DNA of 64,000 nt from NCBI RefSeq assembly GCF_003049085.1, contig NZ_PIQX01000007.1, positions 39,989-103,988 of the forward strand. The letters run 5' to 3'. The stretch comes from Campylobacter concisus. GTDB lineage: Bacteria; Campylobacterota; Campylobacteria; Campylobacterales; Campylobacteraceae. The notes below the pieces were generated by a model that searched no databases, was not told the DNA's origin, and saw only the letters and a list, made by a program, of their open reading frames with translations. Each line of letters opens with the position of its first letter. Position 1 is the first letter of the stretch. The translations under genes were made by a program, and so were the position numbers. Below, in pieces: positions 28,114 through 36,437 of this stretch.

Positions 28114-29391
28114 ATGAAAATAGCAATAATTAACGGCACTATCGTAAATAGCGACGAGAAATTTAAGGCAAATATCCTAATAGAAAACGGTAAAATAGCC
28201 AAAATCGGAAGTGAGAAATTTGAGGCCGATAAGGTCATCGACGCTACAAATAAGCTTGTAATGCCAGGACTTATCGACATGCACGTACACTTTCGCGATC
28301 CTGGTCAAGAGTACAAAGACGACATCATCTCAGGCTCGCAGGCGGCCGTAGCTGGGGGAGTGACTACCTGCCTTTGCATGGCTAACACAAACCCAGTAAA
28401 TGACAACGCCTCGATCACAAGAGCGATGATAGAAAAGGCAAGAAACTGCGGGCTGATCGATCTTTTGCCAATTGCAGCCATTAGCAAAGGGCTTGGTGGC
28501 AACGAGATCGTCGAAATGGGCGATCTTATAGAGGCTGGAGCAGTTGCATTTAGTGATGATGGCCTACCGGTGGCTAGCTCAAGCGTGATGAGAGCAGCAC
28601 TTGAGTATTCAAGCATGTTTGGTAGCTTTTGTATAAGCCACTCAGAGGACTGCTCGCTTTGCAGACAGGGCGTCATGCACGAGGGCAAGGTCTCAGCCAT
28701 ACTTGGACTTCGCGGTATGGCGAGAGAGAAAGAGGAGATCGCAGTTAGCCGTGACATGCTTCTTGCAAAGCTCACCAAAGCACACATCCACATCGCTCAC
28801 GTAAGCTCGGAATACTCGCTAAAGATCATCGAAATGGGTAAAAAAGAGGGCATAAATATCACTTGTGAGGCCACACCACATCACTTTAGCTTTAGCGACG
28901 ATGAAATTTTGAAAAATGCCTACGATACAAATTTCAAAATGTCGCCGCCACTTCGTGAGATAAGCGACGTAAAAGCGGTAAGAGAGGCGCTAAAAAGCGG
29001 CCTTATAGATGTTATCGCTACCGATCATGCCCCACACCACACAGACGAAAAGATAGTGGAATTTGACAAGGCGCCATTTGGTATCATCGGACTTCAAACT
29101 CTTGTGCCACTCACTCTTAAGCTCGTAAATGAGGGCGTTATAAGCTTAGAGCGCATGGTGGAGCTAACTTCTACAAATGCAGCTAAGATGCTAAATTTAA
29201 AAGATAAGGGCAGGCTTGCTGAGGGCATGCTAGCTGATATTGCGGTGATTGATCCTGAGATCGAGTACATTTATGATGAGAAGATAAACCGCTCAAAATC
29301 GGTAAATTCTCCGCTTTTTGGTAAAAAACTAAAAGGCGCAGCGACTACCACGATAAAAAGTGGCAAGATCGTTTATGAGTTTGGAAAATAA
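28114..29391 (+). CDS. pyrC: Dihydroorotase (PyrC type I)
   Basis: A 425-residue amidohydrolase. The metal-binding DMHVHFRDPGQEYKDDI is at about residue 57, followed by GGVTTCLCMANTNP, the HIAHVSS segment, EATPHHFSF and IATDHAPHHTDEK. Type I dihydroorotases of this length act with an adjacent PyrB, which matches the gene order. It converts carbamoyl aspartate to dihydroorotate. Confidence 0.94.
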   Translation: MKIAIINGTIVNSDEKFKANILIENGKIAKIGSEKFEADKVIDATNKLVMPGLIDMHVHFRDPGQEYKDDIISGSQAAVAGGVTTCLCMANTNPVNDNASITRAMIEKARNCGLIDLLPIAAISKGLGGNEIVEMGDLIEAGAVAFSDDGLPVASSSVMRAALEYSSMFGSFCISHSEDCSLCRQGVMHEGKVSAILGLRGMAREKEEIAVSRDMLLAKLTKAHIHIAHVSSEYSLKIIEMGKKEGINITCEATPHHFSFSDDEILKNAYDTNFKMSPPLREISDVKAVREALKSGLIDVIATDHAPHHTDEKIVEFDKAPFGIIGLQTLVPLTLKLVNEGVISLERMVELTSTNAAKMLNLKDKGRLAEGMLADIAVIDPEIEYIYDEKINRSKSVNSPLFGKKLKGAATTTIKSGKIVYEFGK

Positions 29392-29396
29392 TATAA

Positions 29397-29420
29397 ATTT
29401 GCTCGTGCTTGCGAGCAAAT
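29397..29420. terminator. First hairpin after pyrC
   Basis: ATTTGCTCG-TGCTTG-CGAGCAAAT forms a 9-bp stem immediately after the pyrC stop. It is not followed by a T run, so it may serve as an mRNA-stabilising or processing hairpin rather than as the terminator. Confidence 0.45.
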
Positions 29421-29438
29421 CCTAAATCTTCAAAATCC

Positions 29439-29475
29439 AAAATTTGCTAGAAATTTCTAGCAAATTTTAGTTTTT
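29439..29475. terminator. Terminator hairpin between converging pyrC and pepD
   Basis: A 30-base perfect palindrome (AAAATTTGCTAGAAA followed directly by TTTCTAGCAAATTTT, 29439-29468) is followed by AGTTTTTTT on the plus strand, giving a good intrinsic terminator for pyrBC. On the minus strand the T tract is shorter (GGATTTTG), so termination of pepD transcripts there is less certain. Confidence 0.7.
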
Positions 29476-30765
29476 TTATGAGTTATATTTTTTAACGATA
29501 CCGCGAACGACTTTTTCGATAAAAAGTGCAGAAGCTACTTCGCAGTGCTCTCTTGTAGAGTGAGGTGAGTAGATGTTTGGTCCTATTGAACATGCACTAA
29601 GACCTGCTTTTTTCTCCAAAAGCACTCCACATTCAAGTCCAGCATGCACGGCTGTTATTCTTGCTTCTGGCTTATAAATTTTAAGCTCTTCTAAGATGTC
29701 GTTTGCAAATTTATCATTAACTGGCTTCCAAGCTGGATTTCTATCTTTTGAAATGACGCTAAAACCAACCGCTTTTGCAAGCTCTGAAATTTCAAATTCC
29801 ATTCTATTTAGGCCGTCTTTACTCATTGACCTTGCGAAAAACTCAACTTCAAGCGTGCCATCATCCTTGATCTTTGCAAGTGAGAGATTGACGCTATCTT
29901 GAGGTATGCCTAGCTCGCAGTTGTAGGCTCTTACACCTTGTGAAAATGAGTTGATAAGAGCTAAAATTTTCTCTCCGTTTTCTAAAATTTCATCCCCAGT
30001 GCCAAGCTTTTTCACGCTTAAATTCTCACACTCGCTCTTTAGCTCTTTATCGCTTAAAACTAGTGCAGTTGCGCCGCTTGGGATAGAGTTACTTCGCTCG
30101 CCACCTTCAAATTTAACAAGCCTGCAGCCATTTTTAGTCACAAATGCCGCCAAAACCTTGATCGCATTTGGGATATTTTTATGTATCTCGTTGCCAGAGT
30201 GTCCGCCAGGAAGCCCACTTACTTTTACTTCATAAAGCGTGCTCTCTTTTGTTTTTTTGCTATTAAGCGCAATAGTAGCAAATAAATTTACACCGCCAGC
30301 ACAGCCGATAGTGACCCTATCGTCTTCTTCGCTGTCTAAATTTAAAAGCTTATCGGCTTTGAGATCGCCACTAAAGCCAGTGGCTCCGATCATGCCGACT
30401 TCTTCGTTGTTTGTAAAGAGGCACTCTATATCATCAAATTCGCTTATCATCTGCATCATGATAGCCACGCCTATGCCGTTATCGGCACCTAAAGATGAGT
30501 TTTTAGCTCTCATATAGCCATCGTCGCCATAAACTATCTCGATCTTTGGCGCGTCGCCCATGCAGACCATATCGTAGTGGCTTTGCAAACAAATTTTTGG
30601 CTTGCCTTTGAATGCATGAACGTTGCCAAAACTATCGACCACGACCTCACAGCCCTTATCTTTTGCATAGCTAGCTAGAAAATCACGCATCTTATCAGTC
30701 TCATAACTGCAGTGTGGTATCGCAGCAAGTGTCTCAAATTTCTTTAAAATTTCACTATTTGACAT
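29476..30765 (-). CDS. pepD: Aminoacyl-histidine dipeptidase (M20 family)
   Basis: A 429-residue M20 metallopeptidase of the PepD type. It has LQSHYDMVCMG (first zinc ligand), LGADNGIGVA (bridging Asp), FTNNEEVGMIGA (catalytic Glu), the lid-domain SGLPGGHSGNEIH, and a late AGLECGVLLEK plus SPHSTREHCE. It cleaves X-His and other dipeptides in the cytoplasm. It is the last of four minus-strand genes with short gaps (15 bases from the MerP-like gene), which suggests a read-through unit. Confidence 0.93.
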   Translation of the reverse strand: MSNSEILKKFETLAAIPHCSYETDKMRDFLASYAKDKGCEVVVDSFGNVHAFKGKPKICLQSHYDMVCMGDAPKIEIVYGDDGYMRAKNSSLGADNGIGVAIMMQMISEFDDIECLFTNNEEVGMIGATGFSGDLKADKLLNLDSEEDDRVTIGCAGGVNLFATIALNSKKTKESTLYEVKVSGLPGGHSGNEIHKNIPNAIKVLAAFVTKNGCRLVKFEGGERSNSIPSGATALVLSDKELKSECENLSVKKLGTGDEILENGEKILALINSFSQGVRAYNCELGIPQDSVNLSLAKIKDDGTLEVEFFARSMSKDGLNRMEFEISELAKAVGFSVISKDRNPAWKPVNDKFANDILEELKIYKPEARITAVHAGLECGVLLEKKAGLSACSIGPNIYSPHSTREHCEVASALFIEKVVRGIVKKYNS

Positions 30766-30780
30766 ATTGCCTCCGTAAAT

Positions 30781-31038
30781 TTATTTTATTTCGCCCTTAT
30801 AGCCAGTCGCATCGACTGCTTTTAAAAGCTCTTTTTCATCGAGCTTATCATCTGCTATAACGACAGCTTTTCGCTCTTTTAGCGATACATCTGCCTTTTT
30901 TACGCCTTCAACGCTAAGAGCAGCCTTTCTAACAATCGCCGTGCAAAGCGGACAGTGCATGCTAGGCACTGAAATTTCTATCTTTTTATCAGCATAGCAA
31001 CTAAGTGCAAGAAGGGCTAAAACTAAAATTTTACGCAT
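30781..31038 (-). CDS. MerP-like periplasmic heavy-metal-binding protein
   Basis: An 85-residue protein with an N-terminal signal peptide (MRKILVLALLALSCYA) and a single HMA domain. The metal-binding motif is SMHCPLC, followed by VRKAALSVEGVKKADVSL and a C-terminal AVDATGYKGEI, matching the ferredoxin-like fold of MerP/CopZ. Two cysteines would bind a soft metal ion (Hg, Cu or similar) in the periplasm. It overlaps the MerT-like gene by 8 bases. No mercuric reductase or merR is in the window, so mercury resistance should not be assumed. Confidence 0.82.
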   Translation of the reverse strand: MRKILVLALLALSCYADKKIEISVPSMHCPLCTAIVRKAALSVEGVKKADVSLKERKAVVIADDKLDEKELLKAVDATGYKGEIK

Positions 31039-31354
31039 AAATTTCTCCTAAAAGCTCTGGATATGTAAGAAGTAAAAGTAAAATCACTCCAAAAAGTATA
31101 TATATAAGTATCCATTTTTTCTTTTTATAGCTTAAGTTGCAGCTTTTTGGCTTGTAAAATAAAGCAATGCCAGAGATCACAAAGCAAATGACCGCCACGA
31201 CGCTTAAAGGGACGCGGTACTCGTATAAATTTTGTGTCCAAGATAGAAATGAAAAAGATGTGCCAAAAAGCAAGAAAAGAAGTGCTGGCAAACAGCACAA
31301 GGTAGCGCCGATGGCACTACCTATGGATGTTAGTATCAGCCAAAAGGCTCTCAT
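31031..31354 (-). CDS. MerT-like inner-membrane metal transporter
   Basis: A 107-residue protein with three predicted membrane helices. The first contains the Cys pair GATLCCLPALLFLLFG, as in MerT where the vicinal cysteines accept metal from MerP, and a further Cys lies in the cytoplasmic loop (KPKSCNLSY). With the MerP-like gene downstream it makes a two-component uptake pair of uncertain metal specificity. The ATG overlaps the stop of the transglutaminase-like gene by 4 bases. Confidence 0.75.
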   Translation of the reverse strand: MRAFWLILTSIGSAIGATLCCLPALLFLLFGTSFSFLSWTQNLYEYRVPLSVVAVICFVISGIALFYKPKSCNLSYKKKKWILIYILFGVILLLLLTYPELLGEIYA

Positions 31355-32430
31355 TTTAGCTCTGTTGAAACGTAGTCGTAGCTAAATTCTTTTGGCGAAT
31401 AGTAGTTTTGTGTGTTGCCATCAACTTCAGCGTATGGATAACCAAAGTTGTTTAGCGGAGTTTGCTCTGGGGTTGGCTTTAAGATAAAGTCACGGCCGTA
31501 GTTAAAGCCTATCCAGCACATTTCCCAGTTGCCAAAGCAGTAATCTCTCACAGCTACGATCTTAGCGTCATCATTTGTTAGCTTCTCGCCAAGTCTCACC
31601 TTTGTGACATCTGCTGGGTCAACTGGTATCCAACCATAGCCTTTTAAGTAAAATTCGGCCCTGCAGTGCTGTCCGCCTGAAATTTTAGCTACGCCATCTT
31701 TTGCGCTACCCATTTGATCTGAAAATCTAGACTGACCAACTCTGATACCAAAAATTTCTCTTGCTGGGATGCCAACTGATCTGCAAAGCCCCACAAAAAC
31801 TGAGTTTATGTCGGTGCATTTGCCAACTAGTTTGCCACTTTCTAGTATCGCTTTAACGTCGCCTGTACCACATCCAAGGATGCTATTATCACGCTGCATA
31901 GTGTTTGCAACCCACGTATATATCGCTTTTGCGCGCTCCAAATCGCCTTTGGTATTGCCGATAATCTCTAGCGCTTTTGCTCTTACGACGCCGCCAGTTG
32001 GGATGTGTGAAGTTGGTTTTAAAAACTCCAAAATCGCAGGATCGACCTTCTCGTTTGGATCGAAATTTACCTTGCTAAAGTCGGTATTGCGCTCTGTTGT
32101 TTGGATTTTAAACTGGATATTTAAAATAGGTCTTTGCTCGTTTTCTTCAAATTCGCCATACATTGTTGGTATTAGCGTGTCTGAGATATAAACATTTTTA
32201 GCTGTTGTGTTTATGACGTAGTCTTGGGTTAGTTGCTGATAAGTGGTGCTTAGTGGGAGCGGTAGCCAAATTCTTGAGCTTTTACCCTTTTCAAGCAGCT
32301 GGTGTTTGAAATTTACGTCGAAATTTCTAACCACTGGGTTTGCTGGCTCGTCGCTAGCTAGAGTGACACTTGGAAGCAGACTTGCTGCACCTAAAAAACT
32401 ACTGAATTTAAAAAAATCTCTTCTTTGCAT
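31351..32430 (-). CDS. Tat-exported transglutaminase-like protein
   Basis: A 359-residue protein whose N-terminus MQRRDFFKFSSFLGAASLLP is a clear twin-arginine signal peptide, so it should be exported by the TatBC system encoded at 4589-5745. The C-terminal half is a transglutaminase-like (papain-fold) domain with catalytic Cys in SGKLVGKCTDINSVFVGL, His in GGQHCRAEFYLKGYG and Asp in WIPVDPADV. Bacterial members are usually peptidases or amidases of unknown substrate. It heads the minus-strand group with the MerT-like, MerP-like and pepD genes. Its start is 92 bases from the divergent lipoprotein gene. Confidence 0.85.
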   Translation of the reverse strand: MQRRDFFKFSSFLGAASLLPSVTLASDEPANPVVRNFDVNFKHQLLEKGKSSRIWLPLPLSTTYQQLTQDYVINTTAKNVYISDTLIPTMYGEFEENEQRPILNIQFKIQTTERNTDFSKVNFDPNEKVDPAILEFLKPTSHIPTGGVVRAKALEIIGNTKGDLERAKAIYTWVANTMQRDNSILGCGTGDVKAILESGKLVGKCTDINSVFVGLCRSVGIPAREIFGIRVGQSRFSDQMGSAKDGVAKISGGQHCRAEFYLKGYGWIPVDPADVTKVRLGEKLTNDDAKIVAVRDYCFGNWEMCWIGFNYGRDFILKPTPEQTPLNNFGYPYAEVDGNTQNYYSPKEFSYDYVSTELK

Positions 32431-32522
32431 AAAATGCCTTTTTGCTTAATCTTAGCCAAACTTGGCTCTAAAACTGCCTGCTATTCTAGCATAAAAATTT
32501 TATTTATGATAAAATCTGCCAC

Positions 32523-32690
32523 ATGAAAAAGATTATATTTTTGGGCTTTATAGCGTTATTTTGCAACGGTTGTCTTTACATGAATGAGCGTGGAGTTTCG
32601 ACTCAATATTATAATGACTGTAAAGAGTATTATGACGCGACTGGCACCTACCAAAAAGAGTGCCCACACAACATCGTCGACTGGAAATAG
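32523..32690 (+). CDS. Small putative lipoprotein (55 residues)
   Basis: An ATG at 32523 opens a 55-residue frame ending TAG at 32688-32690. It starts MKKIIFLGFIALFCNGCLYM, a lipoprotein-type signal with a lipobox-like FCNGC, so lipidation at Cys 17 is likely. The mature part is only about 39 residues, rich in Tyr, Asp and Lys with two more cysteines (NDCKEYYDATG and KECPHN). As I recall, C. jejuni also has a small putative lipoprotein gene next to the cmoB and Cj0977 genes. It ends one base before the cmoB GTG start codon. Confidence 0.65.
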   Translation: MKKIIFLGFIALFCNGCLYMNERGVSTQYYNDCKEYYDATGTYQKECPHNIVDWK

Positions 32691-32691
32691 C

Positions 32692-33561
32692 GTGAATCTT
32701 AGTAAATTTAATGAGCAGCAAAAGCAAATTTTTAATAAGATAGAAAATTTAGCAAATTTTGATTGCGAATTTAGCTTGAGTGATAGCGTAAATGTCAAAT
32801 TTAAAAATTTAGACCAAACCAAAAAAGATGAAATTTACAACCTCGCTCTTAGCCTAAAGCCTTGGCGAAAAGGGCCATTTTTACTTGATGATATATATAT
32901 AGATAGCGAGTGGCAAAGTTTTATTAAATTTAATATCCTAGCGCCACATCTAAATTTAGCTGGCAAGTGCGTGGCTGATGTTGGTTGCAACAATGGATAT
33001 TATATGTTTAAGATGCTTGAGTACGGTCCAAAAAGCATAACTGGCTTTGATCCTAGCGTGCATACATATTTGCAGTTTGCTTTTTTAAATAAATTTATCC
33101 GCTCAAATATCGCTTACGAGCTTCTTGGAGTAGAGAGCTTGCCAGAATACGCAGCGAAATTTGACACCATTTTTTGCCTTGGCGTGATATACCACAGAAG
33201 CGATCCTATCAAGATGCTAAAAGAGCTAAAAACTGCGCTAAATCCAGGCGGCGAGCTATTTTTAGATACCATGTATATTGATATGGATGGCGATTTTGCG
33301 CTAAATCCAAAGGATAGATACTCAAAAATTCCAAATATCTACTTTGTACCGACACTCTCGGCACTTCAAAACTGGTGCGAGAGGGCTAAATTTAGGGATT
33401 TTACCCTACTTGAAACAAAGGCCACTGATCTAAATGAGCAGCGAAAAACGCAGTGGATAGATGGTGAGAGTCTTGGAAATTTCTTAGACCCAAATGACAA
33501 TACAAAGACCATCGAGGGCTACCCAGCGCCAAAAAGAGCATATGTTAGAGTTAAAATTTAA
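32692..33561 (+). CDS. cmoB: tRNA U34 carboxymethyltransferase CmoB
   Basis: A methyltransferase-fold protein of 289 residues from GTG 32692. It contains PWRKGPFLLDDIYIDSEWQS, the SAM motif VADVGCNNGYYMFKML, ITGFDPSVHTYLQF, FCLGVIYHRSDPIKMLKELK and a C-terminal EGYPAPKRAYV, all typical of CmoB, which transfers the carboxymethyl group of carboxy-SAM to 5-hydroxyuridine 34 of tRNA. A longer frame open from 32584 would run through the lipoprotein gene in another frame; the N-terminal 36 residues it adds do not look conserved. The partner cmoA is at 18948-19652. Confidence 0.9.
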   Translation: MNLSKFNEQQKQIFNKIENLANFDCEFSLSDSVNVKFKNLDQTKKDEIYNLALSLKPWRKGPFLLDDIYIDSEWQSFIKFNILAPHLNLAGKCVADVGCNNGYYMFKMLEYGPKSITGFDPSVHTYLQFAFLNKFIRSNIAYELLGVESLPEYAAKFDTIFCLGVIYHRSDPIKMLKELKTALNPGGELFLDTMYIDMDGDFALNPKDRYSKIPNIYFVPTLSALQNWCERAKFRDFTLLETKATDLNEQRKTQWIDGESLGNFLDPNDNTKTIEGYPAPKRAYVRVKI

Positions 33562-33569
33562 GGATAAAA

Positions 33570-34103
33570 ATGGCAGAAGAAAATATCTATGATACAAAAG
33601 ATGAATCGCAAATAATCTTACCAGAAGATGAAAATCCATTAAGAAATGAGATCAAAACCGCTCCACTTACAAAGCTAAATTTTAGTGGAACGGCATTTTT
33701 ACTTGAAAAAAATCACGCAAAGACTAGATTTTTTACTACGGATGATATGGTATGCGATACTGAGGGGCTTATTCATAGTGGGTTTATTTTTATGGGCGCA
33801 AATCATGCCGCGCTTTTAGCCATTAATGAAGAATTTTGCGTTAGTATCGGGGCTAGGATAAATTTCTTTGGGCCACTAAAGCTTGGTGACGTGGTGGAAT
33901 TTGACGCGCAAGCAAGATTTGAAGAGAGTAGAAAAAGAGAAGTGAAAGTGCTTGGATATGTTAAAGATATAAAAATTTTTGAAGGAGTATTTCAACTTGT
34001 CACACTTGAAGAGCATATCTTCTTGGCTCAACAAAAAAATATCCAAAAAGAAGCTGCTATAAGGCAGAAAAAAGAGCGAGAAGAAGCTAAGGCTAATAGC
34101 TAA
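33570..34103 (+). CDS. Cj0977-like hotdog-fold protein (motility and virulence associated)
   Basis: A 177-residue protein. The central part, KTRFFTTDDMVCDTEGLIHS with FIFMGANHAALLAINEE and FFGPLKLGDVVEFDAQA, fits the hotdog-fold family related to acyl-CoA thioesterases and to the Cj0977 protein of C. jejuni. Cj0977 is reported to be sigma-28 dependent and needed for invasion, and it lies next to the cmoB homologue in that species. The C-terminus is a charged helix. It begins 8 bases after cmoB with AAGGAT upstream. The exact enzymatic role is unknown. Confidence 0.72.
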   Translation: MAEENIYDTKDESQIILPEDENPLRNEIKTAPLTKLNFSGTAFLLEKNHAKTRFFTTDDMVCDTEGLIHSGFIFMGANHAALLAINEEFCVSIGARINFFGPLKLGDVVEFDAQARFEESRKREVKVLGYVKDIKIFEGVFQLVTLEEHIFLAQQKNIQKEAAIRQKKEREEAKANS

Positions 34104-34290
34104 AAGTAAGTAAAAATTTTTGATTTTTAATCCCAAATAAAACGAAATTTTAAAAAGACAATCTTTATCTCATTATCCTATTTTGGTAAATAATTGGTAA
34201 CATTTTTTAAAATTTTAAGGAAAATTAAGCAATAAAATTAATTTTCTATGATAATATCCTTTCAAAACTTTTTATCAAAAGGAGATTTAG

Positions 34291-35538
34291 ATGAAAATTA
34301 CAAAAGTTAGCTTAGCTGCTTTGGTTGCTTTAGGTGCATTTTCAAGCGTTGCAAGTGCAACTCCACTTGAAGAAGCTATAAAAAACGTAGATCTTTCAGG
34401 ATATGCTAGATATCGTTATACAAATGATCATTACAAAGTAAATCCGGACACAAAAGATAGGACAAATGATGTTGCTGGTTACGCATTTAGAATGCAAACA
34501 TCATTTAAGGCTGCTATCGACGATAACTTCTTTGGTGTTTTAACTTTAAGATATGATCAAACAGATGATTCTGGCAACAAAAACCTAAAAGGTACAGATA
34601 AAACAAATACAACCGACACTTTTGGCGTTTATGAGATGTACTTAGGCTATAAAGTAGCTAATACTACTATTACAGCTGGCAAGCAACTTATCAAAACTTT
34701 CTATGATGATGGTGATATAGCAGGTACTGGTCTAAAAGTAGTAAGTACTGATGTACCTGGTCTTACTTTAACAGCTGCAGCTTATGATGCACTACAAAGC
34801 GACGGTACTGAAATAGATGGTCCATTACTTAATAGAATAGTAAATGGTACTGAAAATGATAAATTTAATGGTTCTGCTGGCAATCTTTACTATTTAGGTG
34901 CAGCTGGCAGTTATGATCCAGTATCTTTTAAAGCAGCTATTGCAAATCTTCAAGAGATAGCAACACTTTATGGTGCTGAAGCTGGTGTTAGCTTTAATGT
35001 AACCGATGATGTAAATCTAAACCTAAAAGGTCAATTTGTCCATAACGACTCAGATCACAAAGATGTAGCTGATGCAAATTTCTGGGCAGTTCAAGCTGGT
35101 ACAAAACTATTTGGTGCTAAGCTTAACGCTGGTTATTTAGACTTTGATGCTAAAAATAAAGATAATAATAAGTGGTCATTTACTTCAATTGACGCAAGCG
35201 GACAGTTAATCAACCCAACTAAGCTACTAAATAGTGTAATGGGTGGCGGCGGAAAACAATATTACAACAATATCAAAGGCAATAACGACTACTGGTTTGT
35301 TAATGCTGGATATGACATAGATAAATTTGGCTTTGGTGCTGGATATACTCAAGGTAAAGGCTATAGCTATACACTTAATAAAGAGAGAGCAAAAAGAAGT
35401 GAGTGGTATACAGAAGCTAGTTACAAATACAGCAAAAAGCTTACATTCTTAACATGGTATGCAGCTGCTAAAGACAAAAAAGATGGTGCAAGCTTTAAAC
35501 AAGATCGTATCAGATTTGAAGCAAAATATAGCTTCTAA
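34291..35538 (+). CDS. porA: Major outer-membrane porin (MOMP)
   Basis: A 415-residue porin with a cleavable signal peptide (about 1-23, ending ASVASA), mature start TPLEEAIKNVDLSGYARYRY, alternating amphipathic beta strands, and a C-terminal strand ending IRFEAKYSF with the terminal Phe of BAM substrates. It matches the Campylobacter MOMP/PorA family in length and ends. The start has a strong AAAGGAG site 8 bases upstream; a GATAAT -10-like sequence lies near 34248. The gene stands alone, with its own terminator, as expected of an abundant porin. Confidence 0.92.
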   Translation: MKITKVSLAALVALGAFSSVASATPLEEAIKNVDLSGYARYRYTNDHYKVNPDTKDRTNDVAGYAFRMQTSFKAAIDDNFFGVLTLRYDQTDDSGNKNLKGTDKTNTTDTFGVYEMYLGYKVANTTITAGKQLIKTFYDDGDIAGTGLKVVSTDVPGLTLTAAAYDALQSDGTEIDGPLLNRIVNGTENDKFNGSAGNLYYLGAAGSYDPVSFKAAIANLQEIATLYGAEAGVSFNVTDDVNLNLKGQFVHNDSDHKDVADANFWAVQAGTKLFGAKLNAGYLDFDAKNKDNNKWSFTSIDASGQLINPTKLLNSVMGGGGKQYYNNIKGNNDYWFVNAGYDIDKFGFGAGYTQGKGYSYTLNKERAKRSEWYTEASYKYSKKLTFLTWYAAAKDKKDGASFKQDRIRFEAKYSF

Positions 35539-35547
35539 AAACATTTA

Positions 35548-35577
35548 TCCGAGCGAGCTTTCGCTCGGACCTTTTCA
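35548..35577 (+). terminator. Intrinsic terminator after porA
   Basis: TCCGAGCG-AGCTTT-CGCTCGGA forms a perfect 8-bp GC-rich stem, 9 nt after the stop, followed by CCTTTTC. It is a good terminator for a highly expressed monocistronic gene. Confidence 0.8.
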
Positions 35578-35714
35578 AAATTTAAAATAGACCCCATACA
35601 AAATTTCTCTATCTTTTTTGATTAGTTCTTAGTTTTATAAAAAATATAAATTTTTAAATAGTGATTAAGTGTATTCTAGAAGCTTGAAATTTGAAATTAA
35701 TACCACCGAAATTT

Positions 35715-36317
35715 TTAGCTATTTTTTACTATATCTATCCAATAATCAATATTATTTTGCTCGGCCTCTAGTGTACTGCCTTCTCCGTGCCCTGGATAAA
35801 GTGTGAAGTTACCTTTTAAATTTTTACATTTTCCTAGACTTTCTAACATTTTATTTTTATCTGAAAAAGGAAAATCCCAGCGTCCTATGCTTCCTTTAAA
35901 TAAAAAATCTCCACTAAACATCGTGTCATCTATCTCTATCATCGAGCAGCCTGGTGTATGTCCTGGAAAATGATGAAATCTGATGCAAAAATCATCAATG
36001 TTAAAATTTTCATCATTATCAACTAAAACATCTGGAGTAAAAGTACTTTTCATATAACCGAAAATATCACTCTCACACATGAAAGCATCAAATTTATTAA
36101 TATAAACTGGAATTTCTAGCTCATCTTTTAATTTACCAGCATCAAAAATATGATCAAAATGCCCATGAGTGCAAAGGATGGCTTTTAAATTTTTAGCATT
36201 TTGTAAAGCCCATTCTTTTGCCCCATCTCCTGGATCTATCACTAAAGATGAGTTATCTTTTGTAACGATGTAACAATTAGTGCCAAAATCTCCAAAACTT
36301 TTGTGTATTACTCTCAT
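35715..36317 (-). CDS. MBL-fold metallo-hydrolase (glyoxalase II-like)
   Basis: A 200-residue metallo-beta-lactamase-fold enzyme. The metal-binding motif CTHGHFDHIFDAGKL is at about residue 50, preceded by SLVIDPGDG. FHHFPGHTPGCSMIEI, MFSGDFLFKGSIGRWDFP and LYPGHGEGSTLE complete the ligand set. Family members include glyoxalase II and persulfide dioxygenase-like enzymes; the sequence does not fix the substrate. I recall the same gene next to nadE in C. jejuni. It is divergent from nadE, with a 120-base AT-rich region between them. Confidence 0.88.
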   Translation of the reverse strand: MRVIHKSFGDFGTNCYIVTKDNSSLVIDPGDGAKEWALQNAKNLKAILCTHGHFDHIFDAGKLKDELEIPVYINKFDAFMCESDIFGYMKSTFTPDVLVDNDENFNIDDFCIRFHHFPGHTPGCSMIEIDDTMFSGDFLFKGSIGRWDFPFSDKNKMLESLGKCKNLKGNFTLYPGHGEGSTLEAEQNNIDYWIDIVKNS

Positions 36318-36437
36318 TTTTTACCTTAAATTTATTATTTCTTAAAATTTTACATCATTTTACTTAAACTTAAAGAAAAATTTTAAATTTACTTAGTATA
36401 ATTTTTGCAAAAGGAAGCAAATCTAGGCAAAGGAAGA

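Noticed and set aside
31031..31038. Mercury resistance operon
   Set aside because: MerT-like and MerP-like proteins are present but merA, merR and other mer genes are not, and similar proteins exist for other metals.
32584..32691. Long N-terminal form of CmoB beginning at 32584
   Set aside because: The added 36 residues do not look like CmoB and the DNA encodes a good lipoprotein in another frame. The GTG at 32692 gives the normal length.
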